64,000 nt of DNA, taken from NCBI GenBank assembly GCA_051649605.1, contig JBOFHK010000008.1, forward strand, positions 20,734-84,733, given 5' to 3'. The translations under genes and the position numbers were made by a program. Within the stretch, counting starts at the first letter, position 1. Each line of letters starts with the position of its first letter. The notes beneath the pieces were generated by a model. The model saw only the letters and a list, made by a program, of their open reading frames with translations, did not search any database and was not told the DNA's origin. Shown in pieces: positions 34,466 through 42,587 of the stretch. Source of the stretch: Brevinema_A sp051649605. GTDB lineage: Bacteria > Spirochaetota > Brevinematia > Brevinematales > Brevinemataceae.

Positions 34466-35528
34466 TACCATTTTTTGTTGCTCTTCGAGCAGTAATTGGA
34501 CGATGAAGATCGTAAACTTTTCCTTCACTGCCGGATGTATTCAATTCAATATCAAAAGCTACCCCTTCTAAATGACGAGACGGCCAAAAAATCTGCTTAT
34601 TCATGCCTTTTTCCAATAAAAAATAATAGGCAACCGAATTCTTATAAAACATCTTTTTAATCGTTTCACGATTATATAATTGACCTGCTATGAGAATAAT
34701 TTTTTCAGGCACTGAAGGATTGGGCATTGTATCTAAAATTGTCTCCGTAAATCCTATATAATCTAAGATCAATTCTGTAAATTGTGTTTTTTTAGCTAAA
34801 TTTTCAGCTCCTATTGTGCTTAAAGAAGTAGAAGTATAATCATCATACAATGATTGAAGAATGCAAAGATAGGGAAGAGATCGTGTAGCCTCTAAATAGT
34901 ATGCCGCAATATTTACACCTTTGATTAAAAGTTCCGTCATAATTTCAGCCTGTTTTTGTGGAGTTCTAAAGCCGCTGGTAAGACGGACAGGATTGTATTT
35001 TGATCCTAGATCGTGGAAGACGTTTTGAAGAAGAGCGATAAATTTGATTTTGGTATTGCCTTGTACTCCTGAGTCGTTAAATATACTATGACTGTTTGAA
35101 GTGATCAAAATTCTCTTGCTATCAGCACATCCCGCATCAAACAATAAGGTCTTCGCACCCAGTTTATGCAACGAATGCGAGAATGTCAGCAGATCTTTCC
35201 CGCATTTTAGGTCGTCACCAACTTTACTCGAACTGCTAAAGCTATTCAAAATGCTTTTTGCTTTGGCGATTTTAAAAGATTCGGTTTTTAAGTCTGAAAT
35301 ATGATGTTGATAGTAATGCTTTACTTTTGCCCAGTTATTGATGAGCGTATCCGAAATATTCTGCCCCAAAATAATTTTCCCGAATATTTTTAATTGATGC
35401 AATTCTTGGCTGTGAATTTCTTTGATATTTTTGATGCTTTCCTCATCCACCACAATATATTCCATATCCGTACAAATCGGATCCGAATCCTTACATTTAC
35501 ATCCTTTGTCTGTATATATTTCGATCAT
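34434..35528 (-). CDS. M15-type peptidoglycan peptidase (endolysin-like)
   Basis: A 364-residue protein with no signal peptide. The C-terminal ~150 residues carry the M15A zinc-peptidase motifs: LTSGFRTPQKQAEIM, S-x-H-x-x-G-x-A-x-D with His319 and Asp326 (SRHLEGVAFD), and H-x-H at 358-360 (DHYHL). It would cleave D-Ala peptide bonds in peptidoglycan, as phage endolysins and tail lysozymes do. The N-terminus has a small Cys cluster (GCKCKDSDPIC), absent from ordinary endolysins, and a helical middle. It starts ten bases after the LysM gene. Co-transcription suggests a shared cell-wall role. Confidence 0.8.
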   Translation of the reverse strand: MIEIYTDKGCKCKDSDPICTDMEYIVVDEESIKNIKEIHSQELHQLKIFGKIILGQNISDTLINNWAKVKHYYQHHISDLKTESFKIAKAKSILNSFSSSSKVGDDLKCGKDLLTFSHSLHKLGAKTLLFDAGCADSKRILITSNSHSIFNDSGVQGNTKIKFIALLQNVFHDLGSKYNPVRLTSGFRTPQKQAEIMTELLIKGVNIAAYYLEATRSLPYLCILQSLYDDYTSTSLSTIGAENLAKKTQFTELILDYIGFTETILDTMPNPSVPEKIILIAGQLYNRETIKKMFYKNSVAYYFLLEKGMNKQIFWPSRHLEGVAFDIELNTSGSEGKVYDLHRPITARRATKNGTNDHYHLTLK

Positions 35529-35537
35529 TTACTTCTC

Positions 35538-36374
35538 CTATTTCTTTAATCGTTCTTTCAATTCTTTAATCGAACCAACCAAGGATTTATTTTTCGTCGC
35601 TTTGAAACTTCCCTTCTTCAAATCATCCTTTTGGCGACTGGAAATGGGCGCGTTTTTGTAGAAAGCGTCGACGCATTTCGTCGATAATTTCTCGATTTGG
35701 CTGAAAGGAATACAAACACATTTCTCGTCCCTGCAAGCGTTCAAACGGTTTTCCTCAATCAATTTTTTCGAAAGATCCGAAATTTGCGAATTAGATGGAG
35801 AATGATAGCCGATATTTGTCAATATTTTCTCGGCGATCAAATCCAATTTAATAGCTTTTTTGAAGGAGCCGATCTCTCGGCGGACGTTTTCGATTAAATC
35901 CTTGTGGCAGCAGGATCCTGAAATTTTGTGATTCAAACTCATCGACTTGGGCAAGGAGCTCAAACCCTGCTCTTTCAAGCTTTCCTGCAGAAATGTTCCG
36001 CAATCCCGATCACATCGACAAAAATGATCCCAAAACAAACTTTCATTTATTGCAAATGCCAGTCTATCTTCGTCGGTGAAGAGATACTCTTTAGCAGAGT
36101 GGTCGAAGCGAAATTCACGTCTTCTTGCCTCCAAAATGAATTTCAGTTCTAGATATTTTCCTTCCAATAATAGTGATTTATTTCTATCTTTAAAAGCATT
36201 CGAAGAATTCTCACTAAAGATCATGTCTTCGATATTCGATCTCGAAAACCTGTTCAGCGTTGGAAACGCCTTCTGAAAACTCTCCGCCAATTCCGACAAA
36301 GTGTCACCGCGTTTGACTTCGTATTTTCTTCTTGAAATCATATCACTGATTTGAGATGATGAAAAATTTGCCAT
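35538..36374 (-). CDS. LysM-domain, cysteine-rich protein
   Basis: A 278-residue protein. A LysM-like module at ~18-75 (RKYEVKRGDTLSELAESFQ) is interrupted by a longer insert than usual. It is followed by basic helices and three Cys clusters (FCRCDRDCG, GSCCHK, CRDEKCVC) that could bind zinc. LysM binds peptidoglycan. There is no signal peptide, so export would need a phage tail, lysis or a dedicated secretion system. AGGAG lies five bases before ATG 36374; an ATG at 36416 has no such site. The gene pairs with the downstream M15 peptidase. Confidence 0.7.
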   Translation of the reverse strand: MANFSSSQISDMISRRKYEVKRGDTLSELAESFQKAFPTLNRFSRSNIEDMIFSENSSNAFKDRNKSLLLEGKYLELKFILEARRREFRFDHSAKEYLFTDEDRLAFAINESLFWDHFCRCDRDCGTFLQESLKEQGLSSLPKSMSLNHKISGSCCHKDLIENVRREIGSFKKAIKLDLIAEKILTNIGYHSPSNSQISDLSKKLIEENRLNACRDEKCVCIPFSQIEKLSTKCVDAFYKNAPISSRQKDDLKKGSFKATKNKSLVGSIKELKERLKK

Positions 36375-36788
36375 AATATCTCCTAGTGGCACGATGCCGC
36401 GTATACTTTGTTGCACATGGAGGTGCTAAAACAAAGTATTTCCTTATTTCATTTATTGATAATACTTCAAATAATAACATATTTCTTCGTTTTCACTGGA
36501 TTTACCCAAGGAATATTTCATTATTCGTTATCAAATTATCAATATTAGTTGATATTATAGCATACTTTTATCTATTTTTGTTAATATTTTGGAAATATTT
36601 TTCAATTTCAGCAACATTTATATTAACATATCATTTTATTTACAGAACATAAAATAAAAAATCATTTAAAATAAAGAACAGCCTCTCAATTTTGAGAGGC
36701 TGTTCTAAATTCCAGTTCTATAATCTTTAGAGAAAACATTCTACTCTAAATTATACCTCAAGGGTACTTCGTAAAAGTCCTCAACAAT
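36375..36788. other. Leader/intergenic region right of the LysM gene
   Basis: No gene. On the minus strand there is a possible promoter (TTAACA, 19-base spacer, TATAAT near 36560-36590) and a ~190-base leader. The leader contains a stem ATACTTTGTT ... AACAAAGTAT (~36411-36446) enclosing GCAC/GTGC, just before the LysM gene. A terminator lies at 36675-36706. Confidence 0.5.
36675..36706 (-). terminator. Terminator after the 36789 gene
   Basis: AGAACAGCCTCTCAA / TTGAGAGGCTGTTCT with a two-base loop, followed on the minus strand by TTATTTT. Confidence 0.75.
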
Positions 36789-37178
36789 TTACAGAGAGAC
36801 CTTGTGGCATTCAATTTTTGACAAAAGCTCTGTATTCCTTTTAGTCACTATTAATTTTATCAAAAACTGTCCAAAAAATCGGTCATATTCCAATCCCTGA
36901 TATTCGCATTTAAATCCCTGTTCTTTAAAATTTTTTCCCTGATAAGTGATTTTAAATTCCCTGTTAATTTTGACCATGCGGTCGGCATTTGCATTGATAT
37001 AACAATAGTTTGTAGCAATTTTAACTCTTTCAAAAACGATGAAATCCCTGTATTTTTCCCAGATAACGGGAATTTTATCCCTGTATTTTAAAAGAAAAGC
37101 TATAATTAAATTCATAACTTTTGAGAGTTTTTCGCTCTTAACTACACCATCCGAACCCCAATTGGGTTGTTTAAACAC
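36789..37178 (-). CDS. Small hypothetical protein with repeated CAGGGA motif
   Basis: A 129-residue reading frame with a GTG start at 37178 (MFKQPNWGSDGVV), or an internal ATG about 21 codons in. It is not recognised. The gene carries six copies of the hexamer CAGGGA within 190 bases (see findings). They encode YQG/EQG in one frame and YRD/NRE in another. No clear ribosome site is seen for either start. A terminator follows. It lies at the right end of the accessory region. It may be real, a fast-evolving element gene, or non-coding sequence that happens to be open. Confidence 0.45.
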   Translation of the reverse strand: MFKQPNWGSDGVVKSEKLSKVMNLIIAFLLKYRDKIPVIWEKYRDFIVFERVKIATNYCYINANADRMVKINREFKITYQGKNFKEQGFKCEYQGLEYDRFFGQFLIKLIVTKRNTELLSKIECHKVSL

Positions 37179-37376
37179 CGCCGTAGGAATATGGTGGTGT
37201 TTTTAGTAAAAATGGATAGCTTTTTCTACGACAATCTATAATACTAAGAGGGGATATTATGATATTTCCTTGTTTTATTACATATTAAAAAAGAAAGAAT
37301 TTCGATTGTTAAAATTGATTATATTTTATCCATATTACTCCGAGTATTGGTGAGCGATAAGAATCATTTTTCTATT

Positions 37377-37406
37377 AAAAAGCAGCACAAAAGTGTGCTG
37401 CTTTTT
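37377..37406 (-). terminator. Terminator after the HEAT-repeat gene
   Basis: AAAAAGCAGCACA / TGTGCTGCTTTTT with a four-base loop. Confidence 0.85.
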
Positions 37407-37463
37407 AATTTCTGTATTGATAGTATTTCTAAATACTAAGTATCTGTTCACTTATATAAAATA

Positions 37464-38501
37464 TTACTCTACCACTTCTTCGACAGGATCTTGAGTTTCA
37501 TTTTGGGGAGACTCAAAATTTTTAAGAGCATTTTTGGCTTCCCTACGGACAATTGCCTCTGGATCGTTGGCAGCTTTGTACTCTAAAATTTTTTGTCCAA
37601 CTTTTAAACGTCCTAAACTTTTAATGGCTTCGGTGCGTACAGCTGTGTTATCGGCACGAGTTAGACTTTCTAAAATAGGAATGATGTCTTCATTATTCAC
37701 TAGATATCCCAATCCAGAAATACTATTTAGACGAACGGTTTGTTCTTCTTGTTCGTTTATAGCGATAGGGCTGAGAATATCTACCGCTTGAGGATTTTCA
37801 GTACGTCCAATTGCTAGTGCTGCATAACGTCGAATTAAACGAGATTCCATTTGATTTGTTAAAAAGTTTTGAAGAGTAGGGATTAAACTATCATCTTGAT
37901 ACATCCCTAAAGCGACAACTGACGCTCCTCTTAGATCTTGATGGTTTGTCATATTGGTTGCGATTTCGGTAATCATCGGCAGTGCTTCTATATATCGTAA
38001 TTTCCCTAAGGCTTGAATTGCCGTCGCACTATAACGCATGGCTTTGGGATCATTCAAATAATTAGTTGCATTGCTAAAAACAGCATTGGCGATAGGAATA
38101 TTCATTTGTTCCACGGCATAAGCGGCACGTTGTAGAACCAAGACATTAGTTTCGTTGGCAAATAAATCCGACCAAAATTGGGTGTTAGCATTATGTTTCA
38201 TATCCATAAAAGCATAAATCATTTCTTCTTTTATTAGAGGATTACTCTCAGAAGAAAAAAAGTTTTCTAATAATGTAATGGCATTAGTATTTTTATCAAA
38301 TCGAATTTTTTTTACAATAGCAATACGTTGATCGGAAATACCGAATTCCATAGTTTCTGTCCACTTTTCTACTTGTTTACTTTCTATGTTTATCGCGTTT
38401 GTATTAGGAACGGCTACTTCTTCTGCGGGAGGGAGTGTATCTTCTTGACTATAATGATTAGTTGTTATGAATAAAAGAAAAATAAAAGAAATGTATTTCA
38501 T
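37464..38501 (-). CDS. Secreted HEAT-repeat protein
   Basis: A 345-residue protein with a signal peptide (hydrophobic residues 4-14, cleavage near HYSQ|E). A short acidic linker is followed by about eight HEAT-like helical repeats (~55-330), e.g. LRGASVVALGMYQDDSLIPTLQNFL, RRYAALAIGRTENPQAVDILSPIA, RTEAIKSLGRLKVG. These form a superhelical protein-binding scaffold in the periplasm or at the surface. The partner is unknown. It is monocistronic with its own terminator. Confidence 0.82.
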   Translation of the reverse strand: MKYISFIFLLFITTNHYSQEDTLPPAEEVAVPNTNAINIESKQVEKWTETMEFGISDQRIAIVKKIRFDKNTNAITLLENFFSSESNPLIKEEMIYAFMDMKHNANTQFWSDLFANETNVLVLQRAAYAVEQMNIPIANAVFSNATNYLNDPKAMRYSATAIQALGKLRYIEALPMITEIATNMTNHQDLRGASVVALGMYQDDSLIPTLQNFLTNQMESRLIRRYAALAIGRTENPQAVDILSPIAINEQEEQTVRLNSISGLGYLVNNEDIIPILESLTRADNTAVRTEAIKSLGRLKVGQKILEYKAANDPEAIVRREAKNALKNFESPQNETQDPVEEVVE

Positions 38502-38846
38502 AAAGAAAATCCTTGATTTATAAAATATAGGGGGTCTGTCCCAGGAGTAACAAAATTAGATTTATTAACAGATTTAGTATTAAATCTTCATAGTAATACT
38601 AAACAATAAATTAATATATTGGTATTCTACTTAATCGGTATTTTTTTCTATTTTATGAGATATTATAGTTTTTGAATAGAAAATTATTAATTTTTTGAAT
38701 TGAATAAACTATAACGCTTGGCACGATTTTTGCTTATATCTTATATATTATATGAGAATATTATAGATTATTTTGTTTTTCTATAGAAATTTATTAAATT
38801 ATTATAAATAATGTATAAAATACAAAGAAAGTAAGAGGAGAGTATT
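38502..38846. other. Intergenic region upstream of grpE
   Basis: It contains the sigma-54 promoter at 38719-38734. On the plus strand at ~38520-38609 there is a 30-codon open tail (ending LTDLVLNLHSNTKQ and a stop) without a start. This may be a remnant of a lost gene or insertion. No CIRCE inverted repeat is seen. Confidence 0.5.
38719..38734 (+). promoter_or_regulatory. Sigma-54 promoter upstream of grpE-dnaK
   Basis: TGGCACG-ATTT-TTGCT. The GG (38720-38721) and GC (38732-38733) are exactly 12 bases apart, and all strongly conserved -24/-12 positions match. The start point would be ~38745, giving a leader of about 100 bases before the grpE GTG. Confidence 0.8.
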
Positions 38847-39416
38847 GTGGATCATAATGGTGAAAAAAATATAGTAGAAGAATCTTGTGAAAATACTTGT
38901 TGCGAGCAAGAAAGTGAATTAATAGAAGAGTCCCAAGAAAATAACGTAGAAGATGACCCTATTGCTATTTTAGAGCATGAAAAAGAAGAGCTAAAAAATG
39001 CTTATCTTCGGCTTTCTGCAGAAACAGATAACTATAGAAAGCGAATCCAACAAGAAAAAGAAAGCTTTAAAAAAACAGCCTTAAAAGATATTATCGAAAA
39101 ACTATTACCTGTTATTGATAATCTTGAACGCAGTATTGGTGCGGCTAAAACATCGGATAATATTGAATCTCTTCGGGAAGGAGTTGAAATGGTATTAACT
39201 CAATTTGAGGGAGTTCTTAGAGACGCTGGGTTAGAAACAGTACAACTAACGAAAGGAGATGAATTTGATCCTCAATATTGCGAAGCTGTTCTCATGGAAG
39301 AGCAAGATGATCTTCCTTATTCAATGACTATTATTGATGTTTTTGAAGCAGGTAGAAAATTATGTGGGCAAGTTATTCGCACTGCCAAAGTAAAAGTAGC
39401 TAAGAAAAAATCATAA
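38847..39416 (+). CDS. grpE: GrpE, nucleotide-exchange factor for DnaK
   Basis: A 189-residue protein. It has an acidic N-terminal tail (1-45), a long coiled coil (IAILEHEKEELKNAYLRLSAETDNYRKR), the LPVIDNLERSI region and the C-terminal beta domain ending IDVFEAGRKLCGQVIRTAKVKVAKK. It speeds ADP release from DnaK. The start is GTG with AGGAG six bases upstream. It is first in a grpE-dnaK unit, 28 bases apart, downstream of the sigma-54 promoter. Confidence 0.93.
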   Translation: MDHNGEKNIVEESCENTCCEQESELIEESQENNVEDDPIAILEHEKEELKNAYLRLSAETDNYRKRIQQEKESFKKTALKDIIEKLLPVIDNLERSIGAAKTSDNIESLREGVEMVLTQFEGVLRDAGLETVQLTKGDEFDPQYCEAVLMEEQDDLPYSMTIIDVFEAGRKLCGQVIRTAKVKVAKKKS

Positions 39417-39444
39417 AAATAAAGATCCATGAGAGGAGACATAT

Positions 39445-41322
39445 ATGTCAAAGATTATTGGAATAGACTTAGGGACAACAAATTCTGTTGTATCGGTTAT
39501 TGAAAACGGAAAACCCGTCGTGATAGCAAACCAAGAAGGAGCTCGTACCATGCCATCTATTGTGGCTTTTACCGAGAAAGGAGATACTCTTGTTGGGGCG
39601 CCTGCAAAAAATCAGATGGTTACCAATCCAGAAAATACAATTTATTCGGCAAAACGTTTTATTGGTCATCGATTTGAAGAGGTATCCAAAGAAAGAACAC
39701 CTTATGTAATAAAAAAGGGTGCTAATGATCACGTTGCTTTTCAAACTCGTATTGGTGATCAAACCCCTGAGCAGATTGGCGCTTTGGTATTGACCAAACT
39801 TAAAGAAGCTGCAGAAGCATACCTTGGTACAAAAATTACTAAAGCGGTGATTACCGTTCCTGCGTATTTCAACGACTCACAGCGTCAAGCAACTAAAGAT
39901 GCTGGAACGATTGCTGGATTAGAAGTTGAGCGTATTATTAATGAGCCTACTGCAGCCGCTTTAGCATATGGATTGGACAAGAATAAAGAAGAATTAGTTG
40001 CTGTTTATGATTTTGGTGGAGGGACTTTTGATATTTCTATTTTAGAAATTGGTGATGGGGTTTTTGAGGTAAAAGCGACAAACGGAGATACCCATCTTGG
40101 TGGTGATGATTTAGATGATGCAATTATCAAGTACATTATCGAAACTTACAAAAAAGAAAGTGGTATTGATCTTTCTAATGATCCTATGGCGATGCAACGC
40201 CTTAAAGAAGCATCTGAAAAAGCAAAAATAGAACTATCTTCAAAACCAGATACTCAAATCAATTTACCGTTTATCACGGCAGATGCTTCTGGACCTAAAC
40301 ATCTTAATATGAATATGACCCGCGGGGAATTGGAAAATATTGTTCGTCCTATTATTGAACGTTCTATTACTCCCTGTGAACAGGTATTAAAAGATGCTGG
40401 AGTTAGTAAATCCAGTATTAAAGAGGTGATTTTAGTTGGTGGTCAAACAAGAATGCCTTTAATCGTAGAAACGGTGAAGAATTTCTTTGGTAAAGAACCT
40501 TCTAAAGGTGTTAATCCTGACGAAGTAGTTTCTCTTGGGGCAGCAATCCAAGCTGGGGTACTTAATAAAGAGGTTAATGACATTCTTCTTTTAGATGTAA
40601 CTCCTTTATCTCTTGGTATCGAAACCCTTGGAGGCGTTAGTACTGTATTGATTCCTCGGAATACAACAATCCCAGCTTCCAAATCCCAAGTCTTTTCGAC
40701 TGCGGCTGATAATCAAACTGCTGTTACAATACAAGTTCTTCAGGGCGAACGTCCAATGGCGAAAGATAACAGAGTTCTTGCAAACTTTAATTTAGAAGGT
40801 ATACAGCCAGCACCAAGAGGGGTACCTCAAATTGAAGTTACTTTTGATATTGATGCTAATGGTATTTTGAATGTTTCAGCAAAAGATGGAGGCTCCGGAA
40901 AAGAGCAAAAAATCACTATTGAATCTTCTGGTACACTAACTCCTGAAGAAATCGAAAAAATGCAAACAGAAGCTGAAACCAATGCTGAAGCTGATAAAAA
41001 AATACGAGAAACGATAGAGCTTAAAAATCAGGCACAAGCTGTTCAGTATGGTATCGAAAAATTATTAAAAGATGAGGGCGATAAAATTGCTGAAGCTGAT
41101 AAAAAAGAACTAGAAGAAAAAAATGAAGAGTTAAAAACAGCCATAGAAGGCGACGACTCTTCAAAAATTGAAGAAGCGATGAAAGCACTAGAGCCAGTTT
41201 CAACTCGTGTATATCAACATCTTGCTACCCAAAAAAAGCAAGAATCAAGTACATCGTCTCCAGAATCAAAGTCTTCAGATGATGTAATTGATGCAGAAGT
41301 TATTGACGAAGATAAAAAATAA
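39445..41322 (+). CDS. dnaK: Chaperone DnaK (Hsp70)
   Basis: A 625-residue Hsp70. The nucleotide-binding domain has IGIDLGTTNSVV, NEPTAAALAYGLD, VYDFGGGTFDISIL and ILVGGQTRMPLI. The linker DILLLDVTPLSLGIETLGG leads to the substrate-binding domain and helical lid, with a Ser-rich tail ending in an acidic VIDAEVIDEDKK. It is an ATP-driven cytoplasmic folding chaperone working with GrpE and DnaJ. GAGGAG lies upstream of the ATG. A terminator separates it from dnaJ. Confidence 0.97.
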   Translation: MSKIIGIDLGTTNSVVSVIENGKPVVIANQEGARTMPSIVAFTEKGDTLVGAPAKNQMVTNPENTIYSAKRFIGHRFEEVSKERTPYVIKKGANDHVAFQTRIGDQTPEQIGALVLTKLKEAAEAYLGTKITKAVITVPAYFNDSQRQATKDAGTIAGLEVERIINEPTAAALAYGLDKNKEELVAVYDFGGGTFDISILEIGDGVFEVKATNGDTHLGGDDLDDAIIKYIIETYKKESGIDLSNDPMAMQRLKEASEKAKIELSSKPDTQINLPFITADASGPKHLNMNMTRGELENIVRPIIERSITPCEQVLKDAGVSKSSIKEVILVGGQTRMPLIVETVKNFFGKEPSKGVNPDEVVSLGAAIQAGVLNKEVNDILLLDVTPLSLGIETLGGVSTVLIPRNTTIPASKSQVFSTAADNQTAVTIQVLQGERPMAKDNRVLANFNLEGIQPAPRGVPQIEVTFDIDANGILNVSAKDGGSGKEQKITIESSGTLTPEEIEKMQTEAETNAEADKKIRETIELKNQAQAVQYGIEKLLKDEGDKIAEADKKELEEKNEELKTAIEGDDSSKIEEAMKALEPVSTRVYQHLATQKKQESSTSSPESKSSDDVIDAEVIDEDKK

Positions 41323-41336
41323 TAAAAAAGAATATA

Positions 41337-41376
41337 GACATAGGGGTAAGTTAAATCTTACTCCTATGTCTTGTTA
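41337..41376 (+). terminator. Terminator after dnaK
   Basis: GACATAGGGGTAAG / CTTACTCCTATGTC with a six-base loop, then TTGTT. The T run is short, so partial read-through into dnaJ is possible. A TTGACA (41380-41385) follows at once with an ATAAT-like -10 ~18 bases later. Confidence 0.7.
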
Positions 41377-41438
41377 AGATTGACAATTAATAAAAAATAC
41401 CGCATAATAATGTTAAAAAAAATAAAAGGCGGGGTTGC

Positions 41439-42500
41439 ATGGCAGATTATTATGGGTTATTAGGTGTATCCAATTCAGCTAGTCAGGATGAAATTAAAAA
41501 AGCATTCCGTAAACAAGCAATGAAATACCATCCGGATAGAAACTCTGGAGATAAAGAAGCCGAAGAAAAATTTAAAGAAATTGGTAAAGCTTATGAAGTG
41601 CTTTCCGATCCTGAAAAACGAAAATTATACGACCAATATGGTGAATCAGCTTTCCAAGGGAATGGTGGATTTTCTGGTGGTGGTTTTGAAGATATGTTTC
41701 GAGGATTTGGGGGCGGATTTGAGGATATTTTTGAAAGTTTTTTTGGTGGTAGTGGAAGAAGACAATCTCAAGAAGTACGTGGTGCAGATATTCAAGCAGA
41801 AATTTCTGTGCATTTAAAAGATATCCTCTATAAACAAACCGTAGAGATTAAAGTTAATCGAGCAGAACCATGTACTACCTGTGATGGAACAGGATCTGCC
41901 ACTAAAAAAGCACCTATAGTATGTTCTACATGTCAGGGAATGGGGAGAGTCCAAGTTAGTCAAGGATTTTTTGCAATGACTCAAACTTGTCCTAAATGCC
42001 ATGGTTCTGGAAAAATGGTAAGCGATCCTTGTAAAATCTGTAAAGGAGAAAGTACCGTAATGAAAATGTCTCCTATTTCGGCAGTAATCCCTGCTGGGGT
42101 TGATGAAGGAATGAAAGTTCGACTTAGTGGAGAAGGGCATGTTGCTCCATTTAAAGGAATACGGGGTGATCTCTATATTTATATCCATGTACAAAACGAC
42201 AGTCGATTTATGCGAGATCAAGATAATCTTTATGCTAAACTTTCTCTATCTTTTACAAAAGCTGTTTTAGGCGGTGAGGTTGAAGTTGCTACTTTAGAAT
42301 CAAGTAAAAAAATTAAAATTCCTGAAGGAGTACAACCTGGACAAAGAATCCGTTTAGATGGTCAAGGTATTCCTAATGTTCGTTCTGGAAAGCGTGGCAA
42401 TCTAATTTTTGAGGCTCATATTGAAGTCCCTAAAAGAGTTAGTGGAAAAGCCAAAGACTTGCTAAAAGCGTATGCTGCAGAAATGCACGAAAAAATTTAA
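41439..42500 (+). CDS. dnaJ: Chaperone DnaJ (Hsp40)
   Basis: A 353-residue type I DnaJ. The J domain has HPD at 31-33, a Gly/Phe-rich region lies at ~72-108, the four-repeat zinc domain is at 145-206 (CTTCDGTG, CSTCQGMG, CPKCHGSG, CKICKGES; the last repeat lacks the final Gly), and two C-terminal substrate-binding domains follow. It stimulates DnaK ATPase and delivers clients. It is slightly shorter than E. coli DnaJ (376). It lies 116 bases after dnaK, with its own probable promoter. Confidence 0.96.
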   Translation: MADYYGLLGVSNSASQDEIKKAFRKQAMKYHPDRNSGDKEAEEKFKEIGKAYEVLSDPEKRKLYDQYGESAFQGNGGFSGGGFEDMFRGFGGGFEDIFESFFGGSGRRQSQEVRGADIQAEISVHLKDILYKQTVEIKVNRAEPCTTCDGTGSATKKAPIVCSTCQGMGRVQVSQGFFAMTQTCPKCHGSGKMVSDPCKICKGESTVMKMSPISAVIPAGVDEGMKVRLSGEGHVAPFKGIRGDLYIYIHVQNDSRFMRDQDNLYAKLSLSFTKAVLGGEVEVATLESSKKIKIPEGVQPGQRIRLDGQGIPNVRSGKRGNLIFEAHIEVPKRVSGKAKDLLKAYAAEMHEKI

Positions 42501-42508
42501 TACGAATC

Positions 42509-42551
42509 AATCAAAAATTCTCTTGTCTTTAAGACAAGAGAATTTTTGATT
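42509..42551. terminator. Terminator between dnaJ and the pst operon
   Basis: A perfect 21-base stem (AATCAAAAATTCTCTTGTCTT and complement) with a one-base loop between convergent transcripts. It can act on both strands. Confidence 0.85.
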
Positions 42552-42587
42552 AACACTTAGATCTTAGTGGAGTATAAAGTAAGAAAA

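Noticed and set aside
36894..37083. CRISPR array from the repeated CAGGGA motif
   Set aside because: The repeat is only six bases with irregular later spacing and no conserved longer unit. No CRISPR array or cas gene was found in the window.
38520..38609. Insertion-sequence remnant upstream of grpE
   Set aside because: It is only a 30-codon open tail with a GTCTGTCCC-like string. There are no matching inverted ends or recognisable transposase motifs.
38502..38846. CIRCE (HrcA) element before grpE
   Set aside because: No TTAGCACTC-N9-GAGTGCTAA-like repeat is present; the only strong signal is the sigma-54 promoter.
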